Below, piece after piece: positions 62,801-64,000 of a stretch of 64,000 nucleotides of DNA. The notes under the pieces are model-generated. The model searched no databases. It saw only the letters and a list, made by a program, of their open reading frames with translations, and was not told the origin of the DNA. How positions within the stretch are numbered: the stretch's first letter is position 1; each line of letters begins with the position of its first letter. Made by a program: the position numbers and the translations under genes. Location: NCBI GenBank assembly GCA_930367205.1, contig OV884009.1, forward strand, positions 121,223,454-121,287,453, given 5' to 3'. Source of the stretch: Acanthosoma haemorrhoidale (taxonomy: Eukaryota; Arthropoda; Insecta; Hemiptera; Acanthosomatidae).

Positions 62801-64000
62801 GTAAGTAATTATATATACCTCTTGTTAATAACTATTGTTACACCATACCTTTTCTTATTATCAGGTCCTGATGCACACAAACCTATAGTTGCCGTCACAA
62901 AATTAGAAGCGTGAGAACCCGTATACATGGCAAGCCCTGTAGCCACTCTGTGCACTGTGATTTGATAATGTCACTCATTAAGCAAAAAGCAAATTAGTGA
63001 TTAGCCCCCCCCCATATGAGGCAACAGTGCACCAAGTAGCCCATGTGTCTAATTTCATGATGGCGACTATAGTGTATCGAAACATCTATTAATAAATTTG
63101 ACATTATCTCTCTTTCATCGCCGATATCCCAACAATCCTCACATAAAATAGTTTTTCAAATTACATTGTAGCCTGCTTTAAGAAAATATATAATATATGA
63201 TGTTTTCAGATAGTTAACAAGAATACAGAGATATCTGCTAAGAGAATAGATAATTAGTTTTATATTTCTATTGAAACTTTTGTTTCTTGTATGTGTTCAA
63301 AAAAGATTGAATAAATAAAAATTTGCAGATTTGAAAATCTGTAAAAGTGCAATTGAACTCTGATATCGAGTTTCTTACTGTATTTTTAGTTTTCAGATAA
63401 TATAAAAAATAAAAATTATTTTGGTTCTAGTGGATTGGTTTTCTATTGCATTTTGCTTCTATCCTTGAACTGAAACAATTAAGAGCAAACAAATTCTTTC
63501 GCCTCCATGAACAGTGAATTAGGAGGTCTTTGAACCAACAGTATTCTCTGTTCCGCACAAGCCAAAAATACTACTATGCATCTGTTTGTTATCCACTGTA
63601 CGAATATTTTTACTAATGAAAGTAAAATTAAAAACTTGTATGAATTTAAAAATATGTTACATTGATGAAAGTTATTATAAATTTTCAAGTCTCAAGTATT
63701 CACTATTTGCATTAAGTTAAAAAAATTTATTAACTATTGGTATTTTTACATAATTATAATACATCATTAGAAAACAAGAATACATGTATTATACCTATAT
63801 TCTCCAACTATCATTTATTTGCAATTTTTTTTAACGTGTCAGAATGAATTCAAAGAAAAGAAAAGTTGTTGAAGAAAACAGGAAATTTAATGATGAAGGA
63901 AAAAGATTATTTTTTCACAATGCTAAAGTTAACTTCGCTTAAATCGCATCTGAAAGCTCAGCAAACGATGTTTGTCATTACAACAACCATCTACCATTGT
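62801..64000. other. PPP1R8 intron, right end of window
   Basis: AT-rich; no next FHA exon (expected T-H-G-T-F) was seen, so the intron extends beyond the window. Confidence 0.6.

Overview
This window is AT-rich eukaryotic DNA (roughly two thirds A+T by eye). It has spliced host genes, introns of 0.5-6 kb and dense, mostly decayed transposable elements. The host proteins and the repeat mix (gypsy, copia, Jockey/R1-like LINEs, hAT, mariner, Tc1, pogo/Tigger) point to an arthropod, an insect or possibly a crustacean. I cannot fix the species.

Host genes. (1) A focal adhesion kinase gene (Fak/PTK2 orthologue) runs on the minus strand. Ten exons lie between 41138 (5') and 4267 (3'). They encode the FERM domain, the linker with the Src-binding autophosphorylation site (YAEI), the kinase glycine loop and the VAVK lysine strand. 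Reading phase agrees across all nine introns, and the exons total 1328 coding bases (about 442 residues). The 5' end (before 41138) and the rest of the kinase and FAT domains (left of 4267) were not found. (2) A PPP1R8/NIPP1 gene begins on the plus strand at the right end. Two consecutive exons (62107-62167 and 62647-62800) carry most of the FHA domain. The two genes therefore diverge from the interval between 41.1 and 62.1 kb.

Layout. 1-41 kb: Fak exons, with introns holding a tRNA-like SINE, a 3'-truncated LINE tail with 14-bp duplications, a hAT element with 8-bp duplications (6969-8627), LINE fragments, a decayed gypsy copy (19.6-22.1 kb), a broken member of an unnamed multicopy gene family (22.9-24.4 kb), a second gypsy family (24.5-25.85 kb) abutting a mariner end, a copia element split by an LTR (28.9-31.1 kb), a mariner-derived MITE (35013-35283), and a pile of Jockey, pogo/Tigger and gypsy pieces (36.1-39.6 kb). 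41.4-45.6 kb: a structurally complete 4.2-kb gypsy-type LTR element with 4-bp duplications but a damaged coding region. 46.2-46.6 kb: a second copy of the unnamed family. 50-58.3 kb: two damaged copies of an errantivirus-like gypsy element, with a (CT)n tract, LINE fragments and a nested Tc1-like element. 58.4-59.7 kb: a local direct duplication. 62.1 kb onward: PPP1R8.

The transposon genes do not form a working system. Nearly all carry stops, frameshifts or missing catalytic residues. The least described item is the multicopy gene family at 22.9-24.4 and 46.2-46.6 kb. I found no CRISPR array, true tRNA or rRNA gene, or novel operon-like system.
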